Shown here piece by piece: positions 42,784 to 50,925 of a DNA stretch of 64,000 nt. Source of the DNA: Streptomyces sp. NBC_00442 (lineage in GTDB: Bacteria; Actinomycetota; Actinomycetes; Streptomycetales; Streptomycetaceae); contig NZ_CP107918.1 in the NCBI RefSeq assembly GCF_036014195.1, forward strand, positions 3,224,001 to 3,288,000, read 5' to 3'. The notes under the pieces were generated by a model. That model saw only the letters and a list, made by a program, of their open reading frames with translations. It searched no databases and was not told the origin of the DNA. The stretch's first letter is position 1. The number at the start of each line of letters is the position of its first letter. A program made the translations under genes and the position numbers.

Positions 42784-42801
42784 GGACCCGCAACCCCCGC
42801 A

Positions 42802-42835
42802 CGAGCCGGTCACCGTCGCCGACGGGGCCGGCTCG
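42802..42835 (+). terminator. terminator after the WhiJ-DUF397 gene
   Basis: CGAGCCGG (42802-42809) pairs with CCGGCTCG (42828-42835), with an inner CGTCGCCGACG stem. It lies 19 bases after the stop codon. Confidence 0.7.
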
Positions 42836-42967
42836 TCGCATGTGCGGCGAAGCTCACGCGTCGAGCTTCGAGCGGTGCTTGAAATCGAATGGTTAGTGGG
42901 CCTCAACCCACCCTCCCACCCCGCCAGTTGGGCAAACACGCCTCGGCGAACACTTTCCGCGTTCGAC

Positions 42968-43063
42968 TTGCCACGGAGGGTGACAACCCTCTAGCGTCCA
43001 GAAGAACAGCAAGACCCAAGACAGCATTCAGCCCCCGCCAGGTGCGGCAACACCTCCGGGGGC
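42968..43063 (+). promoter_or_regulatory. promoter and structured leader of the HTH/zinc-ribbon gene
   Basis: TTGCCA (42968-42973) and TAGCGT (42992-42997) are 18 bases apart. The predicted leader of about 100 bases holds a nested hairpin at 43031-43063: outer GCCCCCG/CGGGGGC, inner AGGTG/CACCT, loop CGGCAA. The ribosome-binding site AAAGGA is at 43088. The hairpin may control translation; I recall similar leaders in other Streptomyces. Confidence 0.5.
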
Positions 43064-43103
43064 CTGACCACCAAGATCATCTCTCTCAAAGGAACCTGAT
43101 CCG

Positions 43104-44006
43104 ATGGCTGACAGCCACTTTAGTGCCGCACCCGCCCCCTCGCACCCCGACCGCCACCCGATGGCCAATCCGGGCTACGGGAAGCGCTCGACGCCGGGCC
43201 AACTCAAGCCGACAAAGCGCGACTTCGCGCACCTCCCGCCCCGCGAGGCGGCCGTGGCGGGGTACCTGGACCGGCTCCCGGACGGCGCGGACATCTCCGT
43301 GAAAACGCTGGCGAAGGTGCTCCCGTACGGGCAGTGCGCCCTGCGTACCGCGCTCCAACGCCTCGTCATTGAAGGCCACTTGCGGCGTGGACGCGAGCAC
43401 CTGCGCGGCTCGGACAGCGCACGGTGGGTGACCCGGACGTGGTTCTCGCGTACGGCGCGGGACGACGCGTGGTGGGCGGAATTCACCCGAGGGGGTGTCA
43501 AAGACACGTCCCCCGCCCCGCCCCCGGAACCCGAGCCGCGCGCACACCCTCAACAGGCCACGCACAGCAAGGCGTTCATGCTGCTGGCCGCGCTGGGGCG
43601 TACCGCGCCGGCGCTCTCCCTCTCGGCGCGGGACTGTTCGGACCTGGAACCGCTGGCAGCGGCGTGGTTCGAGCGCGGCGCGACGGAGTACGACGTCCTG
43701 CGCGCCCTGACCGCAGGCCTGCCGACCCCGGTCTACAGCGCGGCCGCCCTGACCCGTACCCGCCTCACCACCAAACTCCCCCCGGAGCCGCCCCCACCTC
43801 CCGCACGACCGGCCCTGCGTGTCCTGGAGTGCGCGAAGTGCGGTGCGCCGGGCCGCCCAGAAGCCCTGCCCGGCGGCGAGTGCGGCCCGTGCCGGGGCGA
43901 GCGCCCGCCCCGGCCCCCCGCCCTCCCCCCGGCGACGGTCCAGGCCCGTGCCGCCGAGGCAAGGGCGGCAGCGGCGGGCCGACGCCGGGAGGACAGTCCC
44001 GTATGA
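43104..44006 (+). CDS. winged-helix/zinc-ribbon protein, function unknown
   Basis: A 300-residue protein. Residues about 38-105 look like a winged helix (REAAVAGYLDRLPDGADISV, TLAKVLPYGQCALRTALQRL, EGHLRRGREHLRGSDSARWV). A Pro-rich linker, a helical region (LGRTAPALSLSARDCSDLEP) and a C-terminal zinc-ribbon-like CAKCGAPGRP...CGPCRG follow. From memory, similar proteins are common in Streptomyces and were often annotated as MarR-like or plasmid-type regulators; no function is established. ATG 43104 follows AAAGGAA. It converges on the eCIS-core gene 16 bases away. Confidence 0.75.
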   Translation: MADSHFSAAPAPSHPDRHPMANPGYGKRSTPGQLKPTKRDFAHLPPREAAVAGYLDRLPDGADISVKTLAKVLPYGQCALRTALQRLVIEGHLRRGREHLRGSDSARWVTRTWFSRTARDDAWWAEFTRGGVKDTSPAPPPEPEPRAHPQQATHSKAFMLLAALGRTAPALSLSARDCSDLEPLAAAWFERGATEYDVLRALTAGLPTPVYSAAALTRTRLTTKLPPEPPPPPARPALRVLECAKCGAPGRPEALPGGECGPCRGERPPRPPALPPATVQARAAEARAAAAGRRREDSPV

Positions 44007-44022
44007 GCGAGAGCGGCTTCGC

Positions 44023-45786
44023 TCAGGCCAGTTCCATCGCCTCTGTCCTGCGGCGGAGGTTGCCCTCGGTGTCGCTGTCGGAGTCCGAGCCGTAGTCGGT
44101 CGTCACCTTCGGCGACCCGTTGGTCGTGGCGATGGTGATCTCGTGCTCGGCGTCGCACTCCCATTGCAGGGTCGCGTAGGTGTTCCCGATCGCCTCGTCC
44201 ACTCGGCTGACGAACCGCGAGGCATTCTTCGCCGAGTAGCCGGCCATTTCGATGTTGGCGGCGCCAGAGATCCAGAGCGGCCCGGGGCGCGTGTCGGTAC
44301 CGATGAACAGATTCGCGTAGCACGAAACGCAGGGACGCTTCGTTCCCGCCAGACTGTCCGGGATGACCTGCTCGGGCCCGTCGCCGCTGAGATGGGAGAC
44401 GATCCGGCGTTCGGCGTGATAACCGTCGTCACCACCAGAAGCGACCGTCACGGGCTTGCTGAGTGCGGTGATGACATTCTTGTACTTGTCCGCGGCTGCC
44501 GCGTCGACGTTGTCACCGACGATGCGCTTGTCGGTCTTGTCGGTGTGCCGGGCCAGCCTGCCGTCAGCGTTTCCGCTGTTGAGGTGGGCTGCCTCGGCCG
44601 GGTACTCCTCAAGAACCTTCTTCAGGAAGGCGCTGCCGCTGAGCCCTTCGAGGTGGTCCGCGAGCAGGCTGTTCGATGCCGTGGTGTTTCCGGCTATGTA
44701 CAGGGCGCCTTCGTGGACCGCCGCCTGGATTTCGACGGGATTCGCCCCGTAGTCCGTCAGATAGTTCTTCACTACCGTGGCTACCCAGCGCATCGCCTGC
44801 TTGTCGGGCTCTCCCCGGTAGGAGCGGGGAGCCATGGTGTTTTCGTCATGTGCCTTGTAGGCCGCCGTGCTGGATTTGTAACCGGCCGCCTGCTTCGCGT
44901 CCATCCCCCCGATCTTGTGGAGGGTCATCCGGGACCAGACTTCCGGACTGCCGTCGGCTATCCAGCCCTTTGCCTCGAACTGCGACTTGACGGCGCGAGC
45001 GAATTCCTTGTTCGCTCTGGCCTCCGGGGACTGCTTGGCCTTGGGCATGCGCTGGATGGCGGGGGCCGCCGACGAGCTGGCCATGGCCCGCTGGGCGGTC
45101 ACCGGGCCGTCCGCGACGGACCGCTGCGCCGCGACCTGCCCTTCCGGTGCGGGGCTCGACATGACGCGGGTGGCGTTGGCTTCGGCTTCGCGTTCGAAGC
45201 GGTCGGAGGGGTCGGAGACCTTGAGCCCGCTGCCGTTGTCGGTGCCGGCCACGGGGCCCTGACGCTGCTGAATGACGTGGGTCAACTCGTGCGCGAGGGT
45301 GTGCTTGTCGGCTCCGCCGTCGCCGATGACGACGTGGCTGCCCGAGGTGTAGGCGCGGGCGCCGACCTCCGCGGCCGATGCCTTGGCCGCGCTGTCGTTG
45401 TGGACGCGTACGTCGGAGAAGTCCGCGCCGAGCCGCGACTCCATGTCGCTGCGGGTGGTGCTGTCGAGCGGGCGTCCGCCGGTGCGCAGCACGTCGTGCA
45501 CGGCGGAACGCTGCACCTGCGGGCCGGCCGCGCGCTGGACCGAGGGCCGCTCGGCCTGCTGGTGTCCGCATCCCGCGCCGTGCTGGTGCCGCTCCTGTTC
45601 GGCGGCCCGGTCCTGCGCGCCGGGGTGGCCGGCGCGGCGCAGCATCTGCACGACGGCGGCGTTGCCCGCACTGCCCTGGAGGGAGAGCAGGCTGTGCGGA
45701 ATGCCGCCGCCCGACGCGGAGTTCTTAGCGGTGGTGCCGGCCGGCTTCTTGCCTTCGGAAGTCTGGGCCTGGTCGTTGGCGTGCAC
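44023..45786 (-). CDS. eCIS-core (DUF4157) protein with C-terminal deaminase-like domain
   Basis: A 587-residue protein. After a disordered N-terminus, residues about 95-180 form the eCIS-core/DUF4157 domain: LDSTTRSDMESRLGADFSDV, VRVHNDSAAKASAAEVGARA and the metalloprotease-like HELTH at 166-170. This domain marks proteins linked to extracellular contractile injection systems. Residues about 350-545 show a deaminase pattern: strand EGALYIAGN, then HAE at 457-459 and PCVSC at 485-489, the zinc ligands and catalytic Glu of cytidine-deaminase-like toxins. The tail is Asp/Ser-rich. GTG 45786 follows GAGAGG. No other eCIS gene or immunity gene is adjacent. A role as an injected or secreted nucleotide- or nucleic-acid-modifying toxin is inference. 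Confidence 0.82.
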   Translation of the reverse strand: MHANDQAQTSEGKKPAGTTAKNSASGGGIPHSLLSLQGSAGNAAVVQMLRRAGHPGAQDRAAEQERHQHGAGCGHQQAERPSVQRAAGPQVQRSAVHDVLRTGGRPLDSTTRSDMESRLGADFSDVRVHNDSAAKASAAEVGARAYTSGSHVVIGDGGADKHTLAHELTHVIQQRQGPVAGTDNGSGLKVSDPSDRFEREAEANATRVMSSPAPEGQVAAQRSVADGPVTAQRAMASSSAAPAIQRMPKAKQSPEARANKEFARAVKSQFEAKGWIADGSPEVWSRMTLHKIGGMDAKQAAGYKSSTAAYKAHDENTMAPRSYRGEPDKQAMRWVATVVKNYLTDYGANPVEIQAAVHEGALYIAGNTTASNSLLADHLEGLSGSAFLKKVLEEYPAEAAHLNSGNADGRLARHTDKTDKRIVGDNVDAAAADKYKNVITALSKPVTVASGGDDGYHAERRIVSHLSGDGPEQVIPDSLAGTKRPCVSCYANLFIGTDTRPGPLWISGAANIEMAGYSAKNASRFVSRVDEAIGNTYATLQWECDAEHEITIATTNGSPKVTTDYGSDSDSDTEGNLRRRTEAMELA

Positions 45787-46030
45787 GGGGTCCTCTCTGC
45801 GTGGCACTGCTCGCGCTACGGTCTCGGGAAGCGTGACCGACGCGATCACTCCTCCCACTCCATACTGCACTGCCCGCTCCGCACTGTGGCCACGAGACCG
45901 GACCGCTGAGGAGGGCGCCGCGCTTACGGGCAACGGCGGCGGCCATCGGCTCTGCTGCGCTTGGGGGCACGTCAAGCACCCGATAGGGCATGCAAGTTGT
46001 GCGTTGATCCTGACGCTGGCCCTGACCCTT

Positions 46031-46150
46031 GCCGATGCCGATGCCGATGCCGATGCCGCTGCCGCTGCCCTTGCCGCTGCCCTTGCCGATGCGCTGCCGG
46101 GGCCGGCGGCCTTGCCGGGGCCGGCGGCCTTGCCGGGGCCGGCGGCAGTC
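46031..46150. repeat. simple-sequence repeats: GCCGAT hexamers and 18-bp tandem units
   Basis: GCCGAT/GCCGCT-type hexamers run from about 46031 to 46090. Three copies of CCGGGGCCGGCGGCCTTG then follow to about 46145. They lie in the gap between the lipoprotein gene and the eCIS-core gene. Open frames across them encode only repeats, so I do not call a gene in 45787-46243. Confidence 0.75.
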
Positions 46151-46243
46151 GTCCAGGCCCAGGCCGGTGGCCGCGATGCACCGTCGACTAGGTCAGGGCG
46201 GTACCGGATTCCCCTTGATCCGACGTATCACGGCGCCCCTGGG

Positions 46244-46762
46244 CTACTTGGTGCAGCCGTACTTCTTCGCCTCGCGAGGCACCAGGTCCTCAATGAAAGG
46301 CTGGATCTTCTTGTAGCCATCCGGGGTGTCTTCCACTCGGCTGCCCGCAAGCTTGACGACCACACTGAGATAGCTGTTCGGGTCATCACATGTTGCTGCG
46401 ACGACGCTGCCGTCGCTGCCGATAAAGGCTTCACCACGGAAGGAGACCTGGCGCTTTTTCCCGTTCCTGTAATTCAGGTCCAGCTTCGGGTCCAAGGGCT
46501 CCGGTGCGTGGCTGTACTGCTGAACGCTGGTGTAGAGGATTCGAGTTCCGTCGATGCTGATGCTGCACGCCATACCAGGGACAGCCTGAAGATCCGCATG
46601 CCAGTTTTTCAGGCTCTCGCCATCCGGCAGAAGCCGGGCCAAACTCTCCTTCTGCACCGGTACGCCACAAAACTCGCCAGGGACAGCAGCCTTGCCCCCG
46701 CACCCGGAAATGGCGGACGCCAAAACGAGCACCACTGCCACTGCTCCCGCTATCCGCGGCAC
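46244..46762 (-). CDS. lipoprotein, last gene of the ESX-like operon
   Basis: A 172-residue predicted lipoprotein. The signal sequence IAGAVAVVLVLASAISGCGG gives the lipid-anchor Cys near residue 21. The mature part begins CGGKAAVPGEFCGVPVQ and contains four further Cys (FCGVPVQ, MACSISIDG, ATCDDPNSY and KKYGCTK near the end), perhaps two disulfides. GTG 46762 overlaps the stop of the preceding gene (TAGTG), so it is translationally coupled. No named family recognised; its position suggests a surface partner of the ESX-like proteins. Confidence 0.8.
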   Translation of the reverse strand: MPRIAGAVAVVLVLASAISGCGGKAAVPGEFCGVPVQKESLARLLPDGESLKNWHADLQAVPGMACSISIDGTRILYTSVQQYSHAPEPLDPKLDLNYRNGKKRQVSFRGEAFIGSDGSVVAATCDDPNSYLSVVVKLAGSRVEDTPDGYKKIQPFIEDLVPREAKKYGCTK

Positions 46763-49023
46763 TATTGTGCACCTGCCACGCCGCGACCTTGCTGGTTCCC
46801 GTCGTTGGCCGACGCGGCTATCTGCTTGTACACCCCGTCACCCGCGCCTGCGGAATAGCCCGGATGAGAGTCCGCCCAATCGGAGTTGACCGCGTGCCAC
46901 TGGTCCGCGAGGGCATCAAGCTCTCCCCGGCGCTGGTTGTACGTCGTCTGATTGTCACCGGTGAGCTTCTCCGCTTGGCGGTGCTGCTCATCCATGATCC
47001 AAGCAGTGGTGACCGCATCCACTCCTCGCTGAGCCGCGTCCCCGACGCCGGGAATAAGAGTGATCGGCGTGCCCAGTGCGTGGTAACTCCATGTCTTGTC
47101 CCAGGTAAAATCGTGCTGGTCACCTTTGAGCGCTAGGTATCGGGCCTGCTCCATGGCTCCGACGGTGTATCCAGCAGAACTAAGGGTGTCCTCCGGCTTG
47201 CGAGTAGTGTCGTAGAAGGAGTCGACTATGGACTTGTGCATTCCCTCAGTGAACATCCCGTAGGAGTGCTCGCTCCGAGAAATCTGCTTGACGACCTCGA
47301 GGACCTTTTGCTGGTCCAACGGGACGTGCTCATTGTTGACTCTGCCAAGGGTCTCATGGATGTCATGTCCGTGATTACTCATCATCGTAGCCATGCTGTC
47401 TCGCAGGGAAGCCGGCACATCATCACCTTGCTTGGAAAAAACGTCCAGGGAATGCTTGAACACACGGTCATTGACATCCGTGTGAGAGGTGGGTGCGAGG
47501 TGCGGACCCGTCGAGGGGTCTGTTCCGGTCGCCGCTGCGGTCAACGCATCCCCCAGCCCCGCGCGGGTATCGGCATCAGCGATATCCGGGCCGTGCGTTT
47601 CGACCTTCGCCGCCGGGCCATCCCATTGGGTGGTGTTGATGACGTCCCAATTACGGCTGCCATCGCCGTGCCCGAGCAGATAGTCGAAGCGCTTTTTCCC
47701 GTCTTCCGTACCTGGGTCGAAGTACCCGGCGGCACCCTCCGGATCATGGGACATGACGCCGAGGGCTGCATCGACGGGATCATTCGCGAACCAGCCGTCT
47801 CCATCCTTCTTGTCGAACTTCCCATAGAGGTCCCAGATGTTGGGGTCCCTCTTTTCCATGGCAATCATGTCGTCGGTGACGTCTGCGACGAACTGCGGGG
47901 AGTACCCGTGCCCTTGTTGCATCAACGTGGCCAGGCTCTGGTACCCACGTACCTGCTGCCCCTGCCCCGGCCCGACCTTGACCTGGCCCTCGGCTACTTC
48001 GACGGAGTATTCGTCATCACCATGCTGCCGCAGGGCATCGCGCCAACGGCTGTAGAACTGCCCTTCTTTACGGTTCTCCCAGAAGCTGAGCTGAAGCTTG
48101 TATTCCGGCGTTCCGAGCTGCAACTTTGCACCGTTGGCGTCCGTGAAATCCGGTACGTGCATCGCGGTCGCCAGCGAGTCCGAAAGCCCACCGGCGAGCT
48201 TCAGGTAGGTGTCCTTGCGCTTGGTGTCGTCGAAGTACGCCAGGTCGTCGATCTTGTTGGACAACTTCAAGGTGTTGTCCGGGCCCAACGAGTCGAGAAG
48301 GGTCTGGCTGAAGACCCGGTCGCCCGAGTTGTCCCGCATGAGGCGTGCCCACTCATCCAGGTCGTCCGGCTTCTGGCCCGCAAGGACCTGGTCTGCGTAC
48401 TTCTTCGCCTCTCGGGCCTCGTAGAGCTCGATGTCGCCGAGCGCGTCACCGTTGAAGGCGTGGTCGAGTCCCAGGACCTGATCCGGTATGCGCTGGAAGA
48501 TGTCCTTTATGCCTGCGGCCTCATGCAGCGCCAGCTGCGCGCCCTGGTCCGCGTCGTCGACCGCTCTTACCGCATCCGCGATGCTCTTCGTCCACTCCGC
48601 GGCAGCGGCGTTCCCCTTCTTGACGGTCTCGTCGTAGTCCGTCCTGTACGGACTCAACTTGGCCGTGTCGTAGGCCGCCTGCCCTTGACCATTGACGTGC
48701 ATTCCGTTCCGCTGCGCCTGGTCGACGAGATCCTTGACCCGACCCACCAGCCGGACGAACTGGCCGTGAGCGTCCTGAAGAATCGAAGCGATGGCCCGCG
48801 CCTCGACCTGAGCGTCAGCAAACTGCTTGCGCGTCATGGCAAACCGAGAGGAGGCTGCCCCGGCACTGACTCCGGCCCACACACCGTTGTCCGCAACGGC
48901 CTGCACCTGGGTCTCGTACCAGTTCTGAGGGTTCATGAACATGTCGGCCATGTCGTCCCAGACCTGTGCGGCATCCACCAAAGCGCCGATCGGCGCGGTG
49001 ACCACGTCTTGATACGTGAGCAT
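46762..49023 (-). CDS. DUF6571-like large protein of the ESX-like operon
   Basis: A 753-residue soluble protein. The N-terminal 190 residues are helical (TYQDVVTAPIGALVDAAQVW, DDMADMFMNPQNWYETQVQA, QDAHGQFVRLVGRVKDLVDQ) and resemble a WXG/LXG-type secretion region. The rest contains the DUF6571-like segments MRDNSGDRVFSQTLLDSLGP, DLYGKFDKKDGDGWFANDPV and DVINTTQWDGPAAKVETHGP. Related actinobacterial proteins lie next to ESX genes; biochemical function is unknown. No obvious toxin motif was found in the C-terminus. ATG 49023 follows GGGGGGAAG. Coupled to the lipoprotein gene; 16 bases after the 139-aa gene. Confidence 0.8.
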   Translation of the reverse strand: MLTYQDVVTAPIGALVDAAQVWDDMADMFMNPQNWYETQVQAVADNGVWAGVSAGAASSRFAMTRKQFADAQVEARAIASILQDAHGQFVRLVGRVKDLVDQAQRNGMHVNGQGQAAYDTAKLSPYRTDYDETVKKGNAAAAEWTKSIADAVRAVDDADQGAQLALHEAAGIKDIFQRIPDQVLGLDHAFNGDALGDIELYEAREAKKYADQVLAGQKPDDLDEWARLMRDNSGDRVFSQTLLDSLGPDNTLKLSNKIDDLAYFDDTKRKDTYLKLAGGLSDSLATAMHVPDFTDANGAKLQLGTPEYKLQLSFWENRKEGQFYSRWRDALRQHGDDEYSVEVAEGQVKVGPGQGQQVRGYQSLATLMQQGHGYSPQFVADVTDDMIAMEKRDPNIWDLYGKFDKKDGDGWFANDPVDAALGVMSHDPEGAAGYFDPGTEDGKKRFDYLLGHGDGSRNWDVINTTQWDGPAAKVETHGPDIADADTRAGLGDALTAAATGTDPSTGPHLAPTSHTDVNDRVFKHSLDVFSKQGDDVPASLRDSMATMMSNHGHDIHETLGRVNNEHVPLDQQKVLEVVKQISRSEHSYGMFTEGMHKSIVDSFYDTTRKPEDTLSSAGYTVGAMEQARYLALKGDQHDFTWDKTWSYHALGTPITLIPGVGDAAQRGVDAVTTAWIMDEQHRQAEKLTGDNQTTYNQRRGELDALADQWHAVNSDWADSHPGYSAGAGDGVYKQIAASANDGNQQGRGVAGAQ

Positions 49024-49039
49024 TCTTCCCCCCTGCTCC

Positions 49040-49459
49040 CTAGACGTCGCGCTCGGGACCGTGCCCGACGACGATGCGCGCCGCGTGGTCCCGCACCGCG
49101 TAGTCGACGTCTTGGAAGTCCTGCTTCGTCTGCTCCAGGGCTGTCTGTTCATACGCGAGGCGGCCCATCAAGCCGGCAACCTGCGCGTCCCATTCGTCCT
49201 GAGCGTCTCCGAGCGCGGAGCCGAAGGCCCAGGCCGAGAACGACCGGGCCATCGACGCGGAGCAATCACCGCTGTGGTGCCCGGCCTTGTCTGTTTCGGG
49301 CTGTATAAGGTCGCGTAACGCCTTCACCGCGGCGGTCTTTCCCGAGCGGTCAGTCTTCAAGTCCTTCCCCCCGGCACCGGGTGTGCTGTCGAGACCAAGA
49401 CGGTCTTGACGCCGGAGCAGTGCGTCCGTCTTCAGCTGTTCCCATTCGTCCCACGCCAT
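49040..49459 (-). CDS. 139-aa helical protein with YxxxD motif, ESX-like operon
   Basis: A 139-residue charged protein, mostly helical: MAWDEWEQLKTDALLRRQDR, then RSFSAWAFGSALGDAQDEWD, QVAGLMGRLAYEQTALEQTK and DVDYAVRDHAARIVVGHGPE. YAVRD fits the YxxxD/E type VII secretion motif. ATG 49459 is one base after the mycosin stop codon, with GGAGGAG inside the mycosin 3' end, so translation is coupled. No family name recognised. Probably a substrate or chaperone of the large protein that follows. Confidence 0.75.
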   Translation of the reverse strand: MAWDEWEQLKTDALLRRQDRLGLDSTPGAGGKDLKTDRSGKTAAVKALRDLIQPETDKAGHHSGDCSASMARSFSAWAFGSALGDAQDEWDAQVAGLMGRLAYEQTALEQTKQDFQDVDYAVRDHAARIVVGHGPERDV

Positions 49460-49460
49460 G

Positions 49461-50813
49461 TCAGTAACTCCTCCTGTGATCGCGGCTCTGGTTCTCCGGC
49501 CATCCCGCCCCATGGCCCCAACTCGGCTGCTGCGCCTGGGCCGCGGCCTCTTGCAGGCGATGCTTGCGCAAGAGCCAGAGACCCAGGAGCACGACGATGA
49601 CCCCCAGGGCGCCAAAGCCCATTGGGAGCAAGGCCGTTGCCCTGGAGTCGGCCAGCTTCTCCGCCTGAGGCGCGCCGGCCTTGCCCGGGGTGGCGGCCGG
49701 GCTCGGTGTGCCGGCCGGGCTCGGTGTCGCGGGCGCGGCCGATGCCCCTGACGTCGGGGGGTCCGGCAGCGGGTACACATCAGCCGGGCCGGGATCCCCG
49801 GGGTTCACCAAAGCGATCCGGGGACGCACGATCCCGAAGCCGATGGAGTCATTGCGCTTGGCCCCGTCGGTCGGCCCACCGATCGTGTTCAGCATGACCC
49901 GCAGCACCTGATTGTTCGTCCAGGTGGGGTGCTTGGACCAAATCAGGGCGGCGGACGCGGAGGCCAGGGCGGTGGCGTCGCTGGTGCCGTGTGATTCGCA
50001 CAGGCCAGTCCCGCCGTCGCAGGCGTGCACGATTTCATCGCCGGGCGCGGACATGTCCACCTGGGGACCGAATTCGGATTCAGGGGTCCCATGAAGATTC
50101 CTCCCCACCGCCGAGACACCCACCACCCCTGGCGTGGCTCCTGGATACTCGACTTCATTGGTCACATTGCCACTGTTGCCTACTGCAGCAAACACCAACG
50201 AGCCCTTGTCTAGGGCGTACTTCACCGCTGCGGTCAGCTCGGGTGAGCCCGCATTTGTTCCCATCGAGATGTTGATGATCTTCGCGTTCTGGTCGGCTGC
50301 GTAGCGGATCGCCTGATGAGCAGCCCTATTGAATTTTTCACTTGCGTCAGCTTGATTGTTCGCTGATTCTGCCTTCGGCATGCGGATAGGAAGAATCTTG
50401 GCGCCTGGAGCAAGACCGGAGGGCGCCTTCCCGTCATCCGCACCTCCTTTGCCGGCGATCAGGGTTGCCATGCTCGTTCCATGGCCCTCGTAGTCGACGT
50501 ATGCGTCTCCCGGCTCACCCAGAGCAAAATCCTTGCCGGCCAGAACCTGCCCGGCGAGATTCGGATTCTTCGGGTTAACGCCAGTGTCGATGACAGCGAC
50601 CGTCATGCCCGCGCCTGTGCTGGTTCTCCACATCTCATCGGCCTTCATGGCATCGAGGAACCACTGCTGCTCTCGGGGCGTATCCGCCCAAGCTGGTTCG
50701 GCTGGGACGCTCAGCAGCAGCACGCTGCACAGCACCAGCGCCGCGGCAGCCCCGCTCGGACGTCGAAAACGGCTCGATGGCATGAGCTTCTTTTGCGCCT
50801 TCCTCGAACTCAT
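49461..50813 (-). CDS. mycosin-like subtilisin (copy 2)
   Basis: A 450-residue type VII secretion-associated serine protease. Signal peptide residues about 17-43 (AAAALVLCSVLLLSVPAEPA). The catalytic triad is Asp 76 (AVIDTGV), His 111 (YEGHGTSMATLIAG) and Ser 278 (SHGTSDATALASASAALIW). A Pro/Ala-rich stalk (about 345-390) leads to a C-terminal membrane helix (LLPMGFGALGVIVVLLGLWL) and a basic tail. It should be anchored with the protease outside. It is a tandem paralogue of the gene at 50926: the 3' half is almost identical in DNA, the 5' half diverged. The same GTCATCGACTGATG context precedes both starts. Confidence 0.93.
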   Translation of the reverse strand: MSSRKAQKKLMPSSRFRRPSGAAAALVLCSVLLLSVPAEPAWADTPREQQWFLDAMKADEMWRTSTGAGMTVAVIDTGVNPKNPNLAGQVLAGKDFALGEPGDAYVDYEGHGTSMATLIAGKGGADDGKAPSGLAPGAKILPIRMPKAESANNQADASEKFNRAAHQAIRYAADQNAKIINISMGTNAGSPELTAAVKYALDKGSLVFAAVGNSGNVTNEVEYPGATPGVVGVSAVGRNLHGTPESEFGPQVDMSAPGDEIVHACDGGTGLCESHGTSDATALASASAALIWSKHPTWTNNQVLRVMLNTIGGPTDGAKRNDSIGFGIVRPRIALVNPGDPGPADVYPLPDPPTSGASAAPATPSPAGTPSPAATPGKAGAPQAEKLADSRATALLPMGFGALGVIVVLLGLWLLRKHRLQEAAAQAQQPSWGHGAGWPENQSRDHRRSY

Positions 50814-50925
50814 CAGTCGATGACCCGGCTAGCTGAGTCCGGCTCCGCCGCTTGGATCACCGGCATCCCACCTGTGGCGCACCTGAGGCAGCGCCTACGT
50901 GCTCACTGCCCCCAGCCCGTCTCCA

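Noticed and set aside
44023-45786. Zinc metalloprotease based on HELTH alone
   Set aside because: The HExxH motif is part of the DUF4157/eCIS-core domain. Whether it is a protease is not shown, so it was not named as one.
45972-46181. A small frame encoding His-Arg/Gln-Arg repeats across simple repeats
   Set aside because: Its composition is explained by the GCCGAT microsatellite; it has no ribosome-binding site and no family.
47236-49308. A 690-codon open frame opposite the DUF6571-like gene
   Set aside because: The minus-strand gene has a ribosome-binding site and coupled neighbours; the plus frame has neither.
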